DNA of 64,000 nt. Origin: Anaeramoeba flamelloides. Its lineage: Eukaryota > Metamonada > Anaeramoebidae. Shown piece by piece: positions 35,860 through 48,636 of the stretch. Location of the stretch: assembly GCA_027625915.1 (NCBI GenBank), contig JANTQA010000047.1:2108001-2172000 (forward strand), written 5' to 3'. A program made the position numbers and the translations under genes. A model generated the notes under the pieces. That model saw only the letters and a list, made by a program, of their open reading frames with translations, had not been told where the DNA came from and made no database searches. Every line of letters begins with the position of its first letter. Within the stretch, counting starts at the first letter, position 1.

Positions 35860-36190
35860 AATACATTGCTAGAAATAGTCCTTTCTAAATTTTCGAGCAT
35901 AAGTTTAAATTTGAGAACATTACAAATGTATCAAAGAAGTTGTAAAATATATTCAGAAAGGTCCAAGAAATTACTTTAGGTTTATATATTGGGAATGGAA
36001 ATTCTATAATATAAAAATAAAATTTTGATATATCTTAAGTTAGGTAAAATTATGAAAATTTTGGAATTATGAATATTTCCATATTTTCAAAAAAAAATTC
36101 TTTGTATTAAAATTTTAGTTACATTACAAATTCTTACAAGGATGTTTTTATCCAGTATTAACATTTTTCACCTGAAAGAGTAGTCCTTAA
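35860..36190 (+). mobile_element. TTAA-flanked element, family G, copy 3 (left end unclear)
   Basis: The right end CATTTTCACCTGAAAGAGTA with GTCCTTAA matches copies 1 and 2. Internal AAATTTGAGAACATTACAAA and GGGAATGGAAATTCTATAAT also align. The left TTAA terminus was not identified, so the copy is probably truncated. Confidence 0.5.
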
Positions 36191-36726
36191 TAAATTAATT
36201 ATGATCAATTTTTAATTTAATGATTTGGTTATTTTACTCCATTTTTTTTATTAAACAAAAAGAATTGTTCCAAACTTTTCATTAAATCCAAAAATTATAT
36301 TTTTTTTCAAGTTAAAAAAAATTATTTAAAATTTTAACAAGGTTAAAGGTATTTTTTTATCCTGAGTTATTTCAAGAACCCGTAACTTTATTTATGACGT
36401 GTACTTTTACCAACTCCTTTTACAGAAAACATAATTTCCTTCTTTTTATCAGAAAATAATTTATCTGGGTTATCTACTATTTGTTTTTTTTTTTTTGATA
36501 TTTTATCTTTGTGAAAATAAAAAATTTATATATGAATGTATATTTCAAAGACCAAAGTATTAGAAACCACACAACATATATTTTCTCCAAGTCGAAGATG
36601 TTTGAAAATATGGTTAATAATTATCGTTTTTATTTTATCAAAAGAGAAAATATTCAAAAATTTGACGTATTGAATGACCTATTAACAAAATAATATCATT
36701 TCTAAGAAACTTTTATACATTTATTA

Positions 36727-37118
36727 CAGCCAGTTCCCATTTTAAGGCACACACTTTCAACGAAATTTAAGGCAAAAAAATCTCAAATTAAGGCGCAAAA
36801 TTCAAATTTGAGGTTAATAATTTAAAGTCCGTTTCAAATTTAAGGTACAAACTTTCAACAAAATTTAACACACCAAAAAATTCAAATTAAGGTACAAAAT
36901 TTAGAATTTTTTTTTTACAATTTATTTTTACTAGAATTTGAATTTTGTGTCTTTATTTGAGATTATTATTATGACTTAAATTTCGTTGAAGTTTGTGCCT
37001 TAAAAGTGGAACTGACTGTGTCAAAAAAAAAAATCCAAAAAATGTGTTTTAATTTGAGATTGTATTGTGCCATAAATTTTGTTGAAAGTTTGTACCTTAA
37101 AAGTGGAACAGACTCTAT
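36727..37118. mobile_element. Foldback-type repeat, family K, copy 1
   Basis: The left end CAGCCAGTTCCCATTTTAAG begins a unit AAGGCACAAACTTTCAACGA / AATTTAAGGCA. The same unit appears inverted at 36987-37020 and again at 37085-37118 (TTAAAAGTGGAACAGACTC). The phrase order is: forward, forward variant, inverted, inverted variant. Related pieces lie at 43905-44060 and 60205-60640. Confidence 0.55.
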
Positions 37119-38509
37119 TATTTTTAACAATGAGTTAAAGGGAAAAATACAGATATTATTCAACTTTTTGATTTTTAGAGGTTGAGATATTTTCAACAAT
37201 TTAACTGCTTAAAAATTTTAAAATTTGATAATTTCTTGAATTTTAAACTTAAAAATATACGAAAAATGAACTAAATTTATCAAAAAAATAAATAATTCTG
37301 AAAGGGGCATCTAAACATAAATTATATTTTTAGTTTGTTACATTTTTTTAACTTTTTTTTTTAATTTCCTGATGTGATAATTGTTTTTTTATTTTGATTT
37401 TAAATTTACCTGAAAATTTTACATTAAATAGTTCCCTGAATAACCACATAATATCAGACTATACGAGCTACAATAAGGTATTTATCTTTTTACAAGGTAA
37501 TATTCTTTAGTTAATTTGAAAAAAATTCAATAATCTAAACTTTATATCACAACAAAGAAATTTATCAAAACAATAATTCAAAAAGCAATCAAAATAAAAT
37601 CCAAAAATCAAAGGTTATGATCAAAACTTTCGACATAGATACAAATCAAATAAAACACACTATAAAGCAAAACGAAAAGCAAAAATAATAGAGTCAAATA
37701 ATATATATATATATATATAGATATTGTTTTATAAAATTTAAAATTATTTTCAAATATTAATACATGGCTTTTTGCATATTTATTGTAAACTATTCAAGTA
37801 GGAAAAATTCTAAAATTCTTAATAATTATTTCAAATTTTCTCGATATTTGAAAAAACAAAGTGAAATAAATTTTCACATCCTTTTCAATTTTATTTCTTT
37901 GTTACTAGAGTTTTCTCACAAATAGATTGTCCTTCTTATGATTCTCTATTTATTGTATTGACTCTTTTTTTTATTATGTTTCTAATTATTGGTACATGTT
38001 GGGTAAACTGAGAAACCTAAACAAAACACTGAGATAAGGTGAATATAAAAAAAGATTATCAGCACAAAATATATCCTACCCTTATTCAAAACAATACTAT
38101 CCTAATTAATATTTTTTTTCCGAGTTAAATAAGGACGAGATAATTTAAATCTTATCAAAATATGACTTTTTAATTGGAATCGTAGATATACATTGTCTTT
38201 TTGAGGGACTCAGAATCCATCCTACAATTAATGTTTCTAATTGAAAAATCAATAGCCAGATAAAAATTTATCCCATTTACTTTTCAAACACAAGGAATAT
38301 CTAAAAAAAACAGAGCATTTTTTGTCTGGAATTAACAAATTCAGAAAAATGTAAAGATAGAAATAATCACTAATTCACCAAAAAACAAGAATAAAATTCC
38401 AAACTAAAGGCATAATAATATTTATTTTTTTCTTTTTGGATCTTAAATCTCCTCTTTTTTTCACAATTTTCAGAGGCTTCTTTTTCTTCTTTTTTTATTT
38501 TTCTTTTTA

Positions 38510-39438
38510 ATGAGCACAGAAGAAGAAACAGACAAAAATTTATTGAAGGTAAACAAACTGCAAATAGAAAAAGAAGGAACGAATGACAGATCGATTGAAT
38601 TATTATTATCAAATGCACTACCAGCACCAACAAAGGAAAATTCATATTCGTGGTTGAAAGACATACGCGAGAATTATCGGATCGTTTTATCAAGCACAAC
38701 TGAAATTCCAAGACTAGTTGAAGGTACAATTGACGATCTGATTCAGAACATTTTTGAAAGGCCAAATATCTCCACTGATCGAATCAAATCCTTTTTATTT
38801 CTTTATCCATTCTTTTGTTCATTCCAAGGCTTTTTCAATCGAATAAAAAAAATTTTCTTGTTTGATGAAACCAATGAGACCAACGAAAAGAATTCTCAAA
38901 AAGAATCTTTTCAAAATTTTATATTGGGTCCTTCAAGGATTCGGGTGATTAACATTTTGAGGTATTGGATCAAATTAAAGCCAAACGATTTTAAAGAAAA
39001 CAAGCAATTTGTTCAAAGCGATGTTTATAAATTTCTCGATGACAAAGTCTTGAAGTGGGATACAGAGTTAGGGCTCAGAACAAAAATTGATTTACAAAAG
39101 TTATTACAACACAAAGTGAAGCTTGGGAGTTCAAAACCCTTATCGACCAAACAACTTTTTACAAACAATTCCAAATTTGTTTTGCTGAAATGCAATGTCA
39201 ACCAGTTCGCCAAACAAATATGTTTAATTGACTCTGAGCTATTTAACAAAATAGATAGTTCTGAATTCATTAAATGGTTATTAATTGAACAACCAAACTT
39301 TGAAGAAGAAGACAAATTCCGAAAAGGCAATAACAACAATGAGATAACAATTGATAACAACAACATTAATAAAAACAATAACAACAACAACAACAATAAC
39401 AATAACAACAACAACAACAACAACAGCCAAAACAACAA

Positions 39439-39480
<42 letters not shown>

Positions 39481-40919
39481 AAATAACAACAACAAAAATA
39501 ACAACCAGGACAACAACACAGAAAAACCAAGGATAGATAGAGAATGTAAAAATTTATTTCAAATGAATGATCGATTTGATAAATTTAAAAGATGGGTTAT
39601 TGAACAAATATTGGTATGCAAAAAAAATCAAGAATCAATGAAAAAAACAATTGAATTTTTTGTGGATGTAGCCAATGAATTAATCAAATTAAACAATTTC
39701 CAAAGCAGTGCGGCGATTTTGTCTGCATTTCAAAGTGAACCAATATGCAGATTAGATGTTCTCTGGGAGGATATTAACGAAACATCCCAGCGTTTAATAA
39801 AAAATTTAGTTGAATTATTTGGGAAAGTGCAAAATTATAGAAAACTAAGAATTATGATTTCACAGATTAATGACTATTATATTCCATATTTTGATTTATT
39901 ATTATACGATTTATCAAAAATATATTTTTTACAAGAAAGCCAGTTAAATAAAATAATTGAAGGGCAAAAAGAAAGAACGATTTTTAATTTAAAGAAATTT
40001 TGGGAAATCTGTGATCTTATTATGAAAATTAATAAGTTACAAAAAAAAGATTATCTTTTCGAGATCAATTACGAAATTCGAAATAGAATCCATATTATCA
40101 ACCCGATGACTTTTAATGAATTACAAAACAGATCAAAAAAAATTGAAATGGTATCTTCGGGAAAGACAAAAAAGATTCTCTTTCAAGAAAATATTGAGTT
40201 TGCATTATTGGGGTGCTGGGATGAAAAATTGAGAAAAAATATATTCGATACAAATTTTCTTTTAAAGGACGAAATCGAAATTGAATTGAAATTAATCGAA
40301 GAAATTAAAGATTTATTTTGGGACGACGAATTATCAATCTTGGAAATGGATACAAGCACGAATAACAAAGGCAAAATAAAATACATTTACGGAACAACAC
40401 CGGAATTGTTAGTTAATTACATATGCTCGGATGAAATTAGCGATCCGTATTTAATTGAAAGCTTTTTATTAACCTATAAAAATTTTTTACAGCCACTTGA
40501 ATTAATAAAGCTGTTAATCAAGAGATTTAATGTTGAGCCAACAAATGAATTAACTGGCGAAAAGTTGCATTTATTTTCGAGCAGAATTAAAAAAAAAATC
40601 CAATTTTTAGTGATTGAAATTTTTAGAGAATGGATTGAAGATTATTGGATAGATTTTGATAAAGACACTAATCTATTTTATGAATTAGTAGAATTTATCG
40701 AATCAGTACAAGAAAAAAATGACCAGGAACTGAATGAAAATTTGATGAATCCTTTTAAAAAATTTATTGAAGATCGATTAATCCGTTTACAAAATACTAA
40801 ATCCACATTAGCGAAAAGCTTACATAGGAATAGGAATAGGCTTTTAAAATCAAATAATCCATTATTAGCAAATAATAATCTAATATTAAATAAAGACGAT
40901 CTTAACAACAGTGATGATA

Positions 40920-40951
<32 letters not shown>

Positions 40952-41773
40952 GTTGGTATCAAAAATGAAGAAGGTCAAGTGTCTATTGAAATACCAGAAC
41001 CAATTTTGCCCAAGGATTTAACTAATTTTAATTTATTAGATTTAGACACCGAAGAGTTTGTTAAGCAAATCACTTTGGTGGAATTCGATTTTTTTCGAAA
41101 GCTGGCACCTCAACAATTTTTAAATCAAGCTTGGACAAAAAAAAATAAATCGGAATTGGCACCAGATATTGTGAATTTAACCTTATTTTTTAACAAAATT
41201 TCAAGTTGGTTTTCCAAATTAATTGTCAGTGAACCGATATTAAAAAATAGAATTTCGTTGATGACAAAGCTAATTCACATTGGCACAACATGTGTAAGAA
41301 TGAAAAATTTTAATACATGCCAAGAGGTCATTGCAGGATTATCCAGCCCCGCAATTTTCCGTCTTAAAAAAACTTGGAGCGGTATCTCGACAAAAAGTAA
41401 AAAGCAATGGAAAAAATTAAACCTTTTAATGGACAGAAAGGGAAATTTCAGAAATATCAGGGGACTGCTAGAAAGAACCAAAATTCCCGCTATACCCTAT
41501 TTAGGGCTGTTTTTAACAGATCTCGTGTTTATTGCAGACGGTAATCCAGAGATTATCCCTTCTCTTGATGGCAAAAAGCAATTAATTAATTTTGAAAAAT
41601 ATAGGCTGACGGCTCAAGTGATACAAAAAATTCAACATTTCCAAGAACTTAGTTTTCAATTCAAACCAGCACCACTAATACAAGATTGGATACAAGAACA
41701 ATCAAAAACACCTCTTGATATGAAAGTTTTATTTACAATGGGATTGAAAGTAGAACCCCGAGAGAATAAATAA
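38510..41773 (+). CDS. Protein with two tandem RasGEF_N + RasGEF catalytic modules
   Basis: An uninterrupted 1087-residue frame. Module 1: RasGEF_N at about 62-180 (VEGTIDDLIQNIF, FLFLYPFFCSFQGFFNRI) and a catalytic domain at about 225-545 (FAKQICLIDSELFNKIDSSE, FQSSAAILSAFQSEPI, KLRIMISQ...YIPYFDLLLYDLSKIYF), split at 279-338 by an Asn tract. Module 2: RasGEF_N at about 622-745 (IYGTTPELLVNYICSDEI, YLIESFLLTYKNFL) and a catalytic domain at about 845-1075 (FVKQITLVEFDFFRKLAPQQ, CQEVIAGLSSPAIFRLKKTW, IPAIPYLGLFLTDLVFI). RasGEF domains open Ras-family GTPases for GDP/GTP exchange. Module 2 keeps the conserved pocket residues better. In module 1 the IP-x-(I/V)P-(Y/F)LG box has drifted to YYIPYFDLLL, so module 1 may be regulatory. 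The start ATG follows a pyrimidine-rich leader. No introns, unlike its neighbours. Confidence 0.93.
39345..39525 (+). repeat. AAC/AAT microsatellite coding a 60-residue Asn tract in the RasGEF gene
   Basis: Nearly pure AAC and AAT codons with a few AAA, CAA and AGC interruptions. It falls in a loop of the first catalytic domain, between the segment ending EDKFRKGN and the segment starting RECKNLFQMNDRF. The mix of AAC and AAT codons shows it is not a simple recent slippage product. Confidence 0.85.
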
Positions 41774-42584
41774 CAATTCATATTTACATTTATCTCGATA
41801 TTTATAAACTATTTTCCAAGAATTATAACCCTTTTAAAAATGAAAAATAAAAACACTATTTTTTTTTTAAAAATATTTCCAAAATCGTGTTTTTTTTTTT
41901 AAATAAGGAACTATTTTTTTTTTTTAATACAATACTCTTCTTTGATACTCTAGTAATTTAATTTTTTTTTTTTTTTGGAAAATTAAATATCAATATAAAT
42001 TAACAAAAAACAATGTTATAAAAATTTCGGATCAACATTTCTCGATTTATCTCTTATCTAAAAATATTAGAAAATAGTTTATATTATATTTATATTTGTC
42101 TTTTTTTCTATTTTAATAAATCAAATAGGATTATTTACATAAATATTTTTCTTTTTATAATATCCATGTTTCACGTTTTTTGAATTTTTTAATACAATTG
42201 TTTAAAATGAGACAATGATAAATTATTAATTTTGATTTGATAAAAATAATATCATTCTTAAATTAACATTATGATGATGAAACTCTTTATGAAAAAATAA
42301 ATTTGAAGTAAAAAATTTTTTTTATTGGTTAAAGAAAAAGAAAAGTAAAAAAAAAAAAAGAAAAAGCATCTTTAATAAAATCAACCCCAATTCAAAGTTT
42401 TTGAAAACTAAATCAAATTTAAAATGGACAATGAATATTTTTATTAATTCTTTGAATTAGTTTTAAAAATTTATTTAGCCACTTTGAAAAGCTCTCTTTT
42501 GGAGATAAAGCGTTTGATAACACTTTGTTCTTAACAATAAATCTAAATAAAATTTAAAATTTTTTAAAATAATAAAAATCTTAT

Positions 42585-43060
42585 TTAGTCAATTCAAGAA
42601 ATAATAAAGAATTAAACCATTCACTAATTGGAATGTAAACAATTTTTTATAAATTATAATATTCATAAAAGAAAAATAAATAATTAGCAACAATAATAAA
42701 TTATAGGTGTGTTAAAAAAATAGGATTGGGAATAACAAAAAAATATATTTAGTAAATTTGTTTAAATTCTATTAGGAATATTTATGGGAAAATTTTTTAG
42801 ATGACATTAATGGATTTATTCAAGTTGATATAACTACAAACTGTATTTTAACATAATATCAACTGTTGAAAAAAATCTTTTAATACAACAAAATATGTTA
42901 GATTATATGATTCAAAAAATAAAAGGAATAAAAATACAAAAAGATGAAAAAATTATTTTCATATTTTATAAAAATCACAATTATTTTCCAATTTGAATGA
43001 AATTATATTATTGTGATTGTTTGGACCGTTTTAGATATGTGTAAAATTTTGAATTTGAGT
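42585..43060 (+). mobile_element. MITE family A, divergent subfamily copy
   Basis: Colinear with 24345-24850 (ACCATTCACTAATTGGAATG, AATAATAAATTATAGGTGTG, AATGAAATTATATTATTGTG). Terminal inverted repeats are worn. Confidence 0.5.
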
Positions 43061-43279
43061 TTATTTCTACCTTGGAATTTTTTTTTCATATTATTTTTTT
43101 CTCTTGATTTATTTTATATACTTTTAACTTTTAATTTCTTTTTATTTTTTGAATCAAAAATATTTTTATTAAATTGATTTATATTATATTTAAATTGAAT
43201 AATTTTTTTTGACATTTTTACCATGGTTTTAATTATCTTTTTTTTTTTTTTTTTTTTTTTTTTTGAGGATTTTTTACAA

Positions 43280-43760
43280 ACTAAAAAGATCAAGTAATAA
43301 GTGTTAAACCAAAATACTGAAACAATAATTTACATGCAAGCTGAAAATAAAGAAGAAAAATCAAATCTAAAAAGTGTCTATGGGCGAAAGAAAATCAGAA
43401 CAAAAAGAAAAAAAAAAATACAATAATATAGGACAAATACAAAATGAACATTAATGATTAATTATGAAAAATAAATTAAATTAACTAAAAGAATTGAGGT
43501 TTAATTTTGGGTTATCTTAATTAAAGATAGTATTTTTTTTATATTTTTTTTACAAATGGATTATTATAAACTCCTTTCTTTTTCTTTTTTCTTTTTTTCT
43601 TGTCAAACCCAAATTTTTTTTTTTTTTTTATTTTTTCCTTATTCAATTGTCTCTCTTTGCTTTTTAAACATAAAAAATCCTTAGGATATCTTTCCCTTGA
43701 ACCATAGTGAAATCATTGATTTTCGACTTAGATTACCTTTTAGAAAATTTACATAAAATG
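43280..43760 (+). repeat. Dispersed repeat family N, copy 2
   Basis: Same landmark order as 28190-28680, including a T-rich tract with single C interruptions at 43575-43640 and CTTTCCCTTGAACCATAGTG near the end. Identity is clearly below that of the family J or E palindrome arms, so it is older. Confidence 0.48.
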
Positions 43761-43904
43761 TCATTTAGAGTGTAATTTATACTTATTAAATAATAATACT
43801 AAATGAAAATTTCACAAAATAACAGACGATTAAAATTTTCTTTATATATAGATTATTCATGTTTAAAATGTTTAAATTGCAATTTGAACAGTCGAATCAG
43901 AATT

Positions 43905-44060
43905 TAAGAAACAAAATTTGAAGTAAATTTAAGGTTTTAAAAAAAAATTCAAATTAAGGTACTTATTTCAAATTCTAGTAAAATAATTATGAATAAATAA
44001 AATTCTGAATTTTGTGCCAAAATTTGAGATTTTTCTGTTTGTCTGTAATGTAGTCAAAAG
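43905..44060. repeat. Family K fragment
   Basis: Contains AATTTAAGAAACAAAATTTG, TTCAAATTAAGGTACTTATT and, inverted, GTGCCAAAATTTGAGATTTT: the same phrases as 36727-37118 but incomplete. Too short to define ends. Confidence 0.4.
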
Positions 44061-45413
44061 TTTGAGTAGGTAAATTCGAACTAAATGTTTTTTTTTTATT
44101 ATTATTATTTGATTTTAAGGACAGAATTAAGTACAAATACAAATAGAAATGAAAAAAAGATTTTACTTTAATTGTCCATATTGTTATATGGATTCTCATT
44201 TCATCTATCATAAACTAAAGTATGAATTTTATTGGTTGTTGAAAAAATGATTTTTTAAAAAATCCTTTACTGAAATCCAAACTTGGAAATCGAAAAAAAC
44301 ATAAATCGAGAGATATTTGTTAATAAATGGTGTTTTAAAGGTATTAAAACTGTGAATTGTTTTGATTTTTTTTTTTTCTATTTTATAAAAAAATCAAAAA
44401 GTATGTTACCAAAATTAAGTAATTGGAAAATTAATCACTAGTATCTTCTTCTTAAGAGTTGGAATTCTAAAAATCAGAATATACCAGTTAAATTTCCTAA
44501 AAATAAAAAAGTTGTTTTTTTCATTTTAATATAAATTGTTCTTTGTTAAGTTAATTGATTGTAAATTTTTTAGATAGTTAAAAATTCCCATATTTATATT
44601 TATTTTTTTTTAGATTTGAAAAATAATTCAGTAGTTTGAAATTATTTTTTTAAATTATAGAGTAAATTTTAAAAAAAAAACCTCACTTTTCTATTTGTTA
44701 TTTTTTTAACATCATTTTAGGTCCTTTGTTATACTTTTTTCAATGTACCAAGAAAATTCGTTTTTTTTCAACAGATCTAAAAATATTAAAAAACCTTATA
44801 AATGTTTCATCCATTATTCATGAGTCTAACTGATTTATTCCTTTTTTGAAAATAGTATTATGATATATTATGGTTTTGTTAGAAATAAAAAGACTGACGA
44901 ATACAAGATCAATAAATCATCTTTTTTCCCCATTTTAATAACCATCATGCTTAATAAAGTTCACATTTTCCAAAATATCTCAGAGTTAAAAAGATTTTTT
45001 TTTTTTAAGAGGTTACATGAAAATAAACAACCTAAAACACTATTTTTTCATACTCATAGTACCTAAACGATCTCTTTTTGATGAACAAAAAACCAATTAT
45101 TGAGATAAAAACACAATTATTTGATTTGTAAGACTCAAATAATCATTAAAAGTTTTCTTGTTATTCTTTTGGTACAAAGAACAACCATTAAAATATATGA
45201 TTCTAGAAGAATTCGAGGTGCTGAATACAAAATTAAAATATCAATTCGTTTTATTATTTCCTTTTGTCTCTCTCTACTCACAAATTTGTCCTAATTTTGA
45301 AAAATATTTTATATTGGAATATATTTAAATATTTACTTTTTAATTTTTTATTTTTTTGTTTTTAACTATTTTCTTAATCTTACGTTTCATCAAATATATT
45401 TTTTTGACGAACA

Positions 45414-48400
45414 ATGTCACAAAAAAAAGGAATCGAAGAAACCAAAACTGAGATTGAAATCGAATTTGAAGATGAAAAAGACAAGGAAAAGATCATAAAA
45501 AAAGAAACAAATTTAAAAAAAGAAATCAAGATCGAAAAAGAGAAGGAAAACGAAAAAACTACATTCAAGAAAAAAAAGATCGATGAAAAAAAATATGAAA
45601 CCACAAAAAGAAAAATCAAGTTAATTGACATCAAGAAAATGGAAGACATCAAAATAACAGATCAAAACAATCAAAAAATTGGAACAGAAAAAGAAATGAA
45701 AAAAGAAAAAAAACTTGAAATGGAAATAGAAATTGAAGATGAAAAAAAAAAAGAAACGACAAAAGAACAGGAAAAAGAAAAAGAAAAAGTTGTACAAAAA
45801 AAAGTAAATAAAGAAAACGTAAAAGAAGAAAAGGAAAATGAAAATGAAAAGGAAAAGGAAAAGGAAAAGGAATTTGAATTAAATGAAGAGCAAAAAAAAG
45901 CCGCACCAGTAATTATTGTTATTGGGTTCGCAGGAAGTGGCAAAACGACATTAATTCAACGACTGAATAGCACGCTTCATATGGAAAAAAAAAATTGTTA
46001 CGTAATTAATTTAGATAGCGCTGTTCAAAATTTGCCTTATGGAGCAAATATTGATATCCGTGACACAATTAATTATAAGCAAGTAATGAAAAAATACCGT
46101 TTAGGACCAAACGGCGCTATTATCACCTCTCTGAATTTGTTTTCAATTCAATTTGATCAAGTGCTAAAATATATTAAAAAACGAAAAGATGAAATGAAAT
46201 ATATTTTGATCGACACCCCCGGGCAAATTGAAACCTTCCTGTGGTCTGCGTCAGGGCAAATCATCATGGAGTCATTAGCTGCGGAATTTCCAACAATTGT
46301 AACCTATGTTGTCGATACGCCACGAATCACAACACCAACAACATTCATGTCAAATATGCTATACACGTGCTCAATTCTGTACAAAACATGCCTTCCCTTT
46401 CTCGTTGTTTTTAATAAAACAGATGTCACCGACCACTCCTTTGCCCTTGAATGGATGAAAGATTGGAACGAATTGGACAATGCTCTTGATCAAGACAAAA
46501 CCTATTCATCAACATTAGCCCGTTCTTTAAGTTTAGTTTTGGAAGAATTTTATGAAACCCTTAAGGTAATTTATCTTGGCCATTTTTGTTTATATTTTAT
46601 TTATTTGAATACACATTTTGTTATTTCAATTTCTAATTCAAAATCTAATCTAATCTCTAATATAAAAAAAAGTCATATTTATTACTTTTTGAGGAACAAA
46701 AATTCAGAATATTCTTTTTTTTTTTCTTTTCCATTAAAGAGCGAATATTAAAAGTTCACATGTTTGCCGTTAGGTTTTTTTAATTTAAGAAATAAAAAGA
46801 AAATTTATTAAAATTTTCCTTTAATTTCAGAAATTAAAAAAAACCGAAGTTTGACACTATTACTTAAATTCTTGGAAAAGCTAGCTGCGCTTTTCTTGAA
46901 GTTTTCTGTTTATCTGTAAAATCTATTGATTTTTAGAATAAACAGAAAACTCAAGAAAATATAACGTTATTTTTTTTTAAATTCTTGCCTTTGTTTCGAA
47001 AATAAATTGATTTTATAATCAAAACATAAATAAAAAAAAACCTAACTGCTGTGAACTTTTTTCCAAAATTCAAAAAAATTGAGTAAAATCAAAGATTTTA
47101 CTCTATTCCTTTAAATTCTTGGAAAAGCACCTTTAGTTTTTTTTGAATTTCAGAAATTAAAAGAGAATTCAAGAAATGTTCTTTTTATATCCAAAAATTT
47201 AAAAAAAACTACCATTGGATTTTTTTTTATTTATGTTTTGATTATAAAATCAATTTATTTTCGAAACAAAGGCAAGAATTTAAAAAAAAATAACGTTATA
47301 TTTTCTTGAGTTTTCTGTTTATTCTAAAAATAAATAGATTTTACAGATAAACAGAAAACTTCAAGAAAAGTGCAGTTAGCTTTTCCAAGATTTTAAAAGA
47401 ATTGAGTAAAATCAAAGATTTTACTTAATTTTTTTGAATTTTGGAAAAGCACAGTTAGGTTTTTTTTTTTTTTCATTTTTGAAATTAAAAGAAAATTTAT
47501 TGAATTTTCTTTTTCTTAAATCAAAGAAAACCGCCGTTAGGTTTTCTTGAGTTTTCTGTTTATTTGGAAAATCAATAGATTTTCGTTAGGTTTTTTTGAC
47601 TTTTAGATTTAATTTGGAAATCAATAGATTTTCATTAGGTTTTTTTTGCTTTAGAAATAAACCGAAAATTTATTAAAATTTTCGGTTTATTTCTAAAGTA
47701 AAAAAAACCTAGAACACTTCACAAATAAAATAGAAAACCTCAAAAAAACCTAGAACACTTAATAAAACAAAAAACCTCTAGAAAACCTAGGCACTCTACG
47801 GCACTCTACAACACTCGAGTACACGGCTGTTTATTAATAATTGTTCTGATTAGAGATAATTTTTAAAGAATTATGAGGAGTGCCTAGGTTTTCCAGAACT
47901 AGAGTTATTTTCTATTTGTTTGATTCTGTGTTCTCCTTTTTCAAATCTCTTCTAAAATTAACTGATTCTCCCATTGTTATAAATCAAATGAAATTTGTAT
48001 TGGATATTTAAATTTGCATTTTAGATCTTTAAACGTAAATCAGTCAATGCGAAATATCAAGGATCCTTTTTTTTTTTTTTTCCATTTCAAATTATGTGAC
48101 TCTTTTTGTTCAAAAATTAAAGAGAAATCGTATTCAAAAATTTTATTAACTCTTCTCAGAGAAAATTCAACACAATTCCTTTCAGAAATTAACTTAAATC
48201 CAAAAAATTAATTTTGAAAAGAATAAAGATCTACAAAATCATATCTATTAAAAACAATTGAATCAAGTCTTAAAAAAAAAATTAATTTTTAAAAATAAAA
48301 TTTTTTTATTTCGCTTTTCACAAGTTGATTTACATTGACAAATCAAACAAACAAGCAAAAAAACACTTGACGTATTGGAATTTCTTACATTTTAATAGTT

Positions 48401-48604
48401 TAATAACTAAACAAGATTTCAAAAATTTTGATTCACTTTGTAATGTTAATGGAAGTTGTTTTGAGGGTTTATTCCAGTATTCTTCTTAAAAAAATATTTT
48501 CAAATTTTTAGATCAGAATTATTTTTTCTAATTTTGCAAATTTTAGTTTTGCTTTTTCAAATAGTTGAATCATTTTTTCTTTTTTTATTCAAATTTTTCG
48601 TTAA

Positions 48605-48636
<32 letters not shown>

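Larger units (their letters stand above)
31895..38509. other. 6.6 kb gap between divergent RGS-DUF547 and RasGEF genes
   Basis: It must hold both promoters. Contents: an exon-like open run at 32114-32233 (plus), repeat F copy 1 (32840-33440), hairpin family B (33930-34420), repeat G copy 3 (right end 36190) and repeat K (36727-37118). The interval 34430-35850 and the last 1.3 kb before the RasGEF start show no recognised feature beyond a TA tract near 37705. No core promoter motif could be assigned with confidence in this AT-rich background. Confidence 0.55.
41774..45413. other. Intergenic gap between RasGEF and GPN1
   Basis: Contents: homopolymer-rich 3' flank of RasGEF to about 42500, a family A MITE (42585-43060), a T26 run near 43239, repeat N copy 2 (43280-43760) and a short family K piece (43905-44060). 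From 44100 to 45413 nothing was recognised; this includes the GPN1 promoter. Confidence 0.6.

Noticed and set aside
39025-39519. 164-residue poly-Leu frame on the minus strand
   Set aside because: Antisense of the Asn tract and RasGEF domain; the plus strand aligns to a known family throughout.
44860-45066. 68-residue plus-strand open frame upstream of GPN1
   Set aside because: No family resemblance, no splice partner, and A/T-ending codons throughout; it could be chance.
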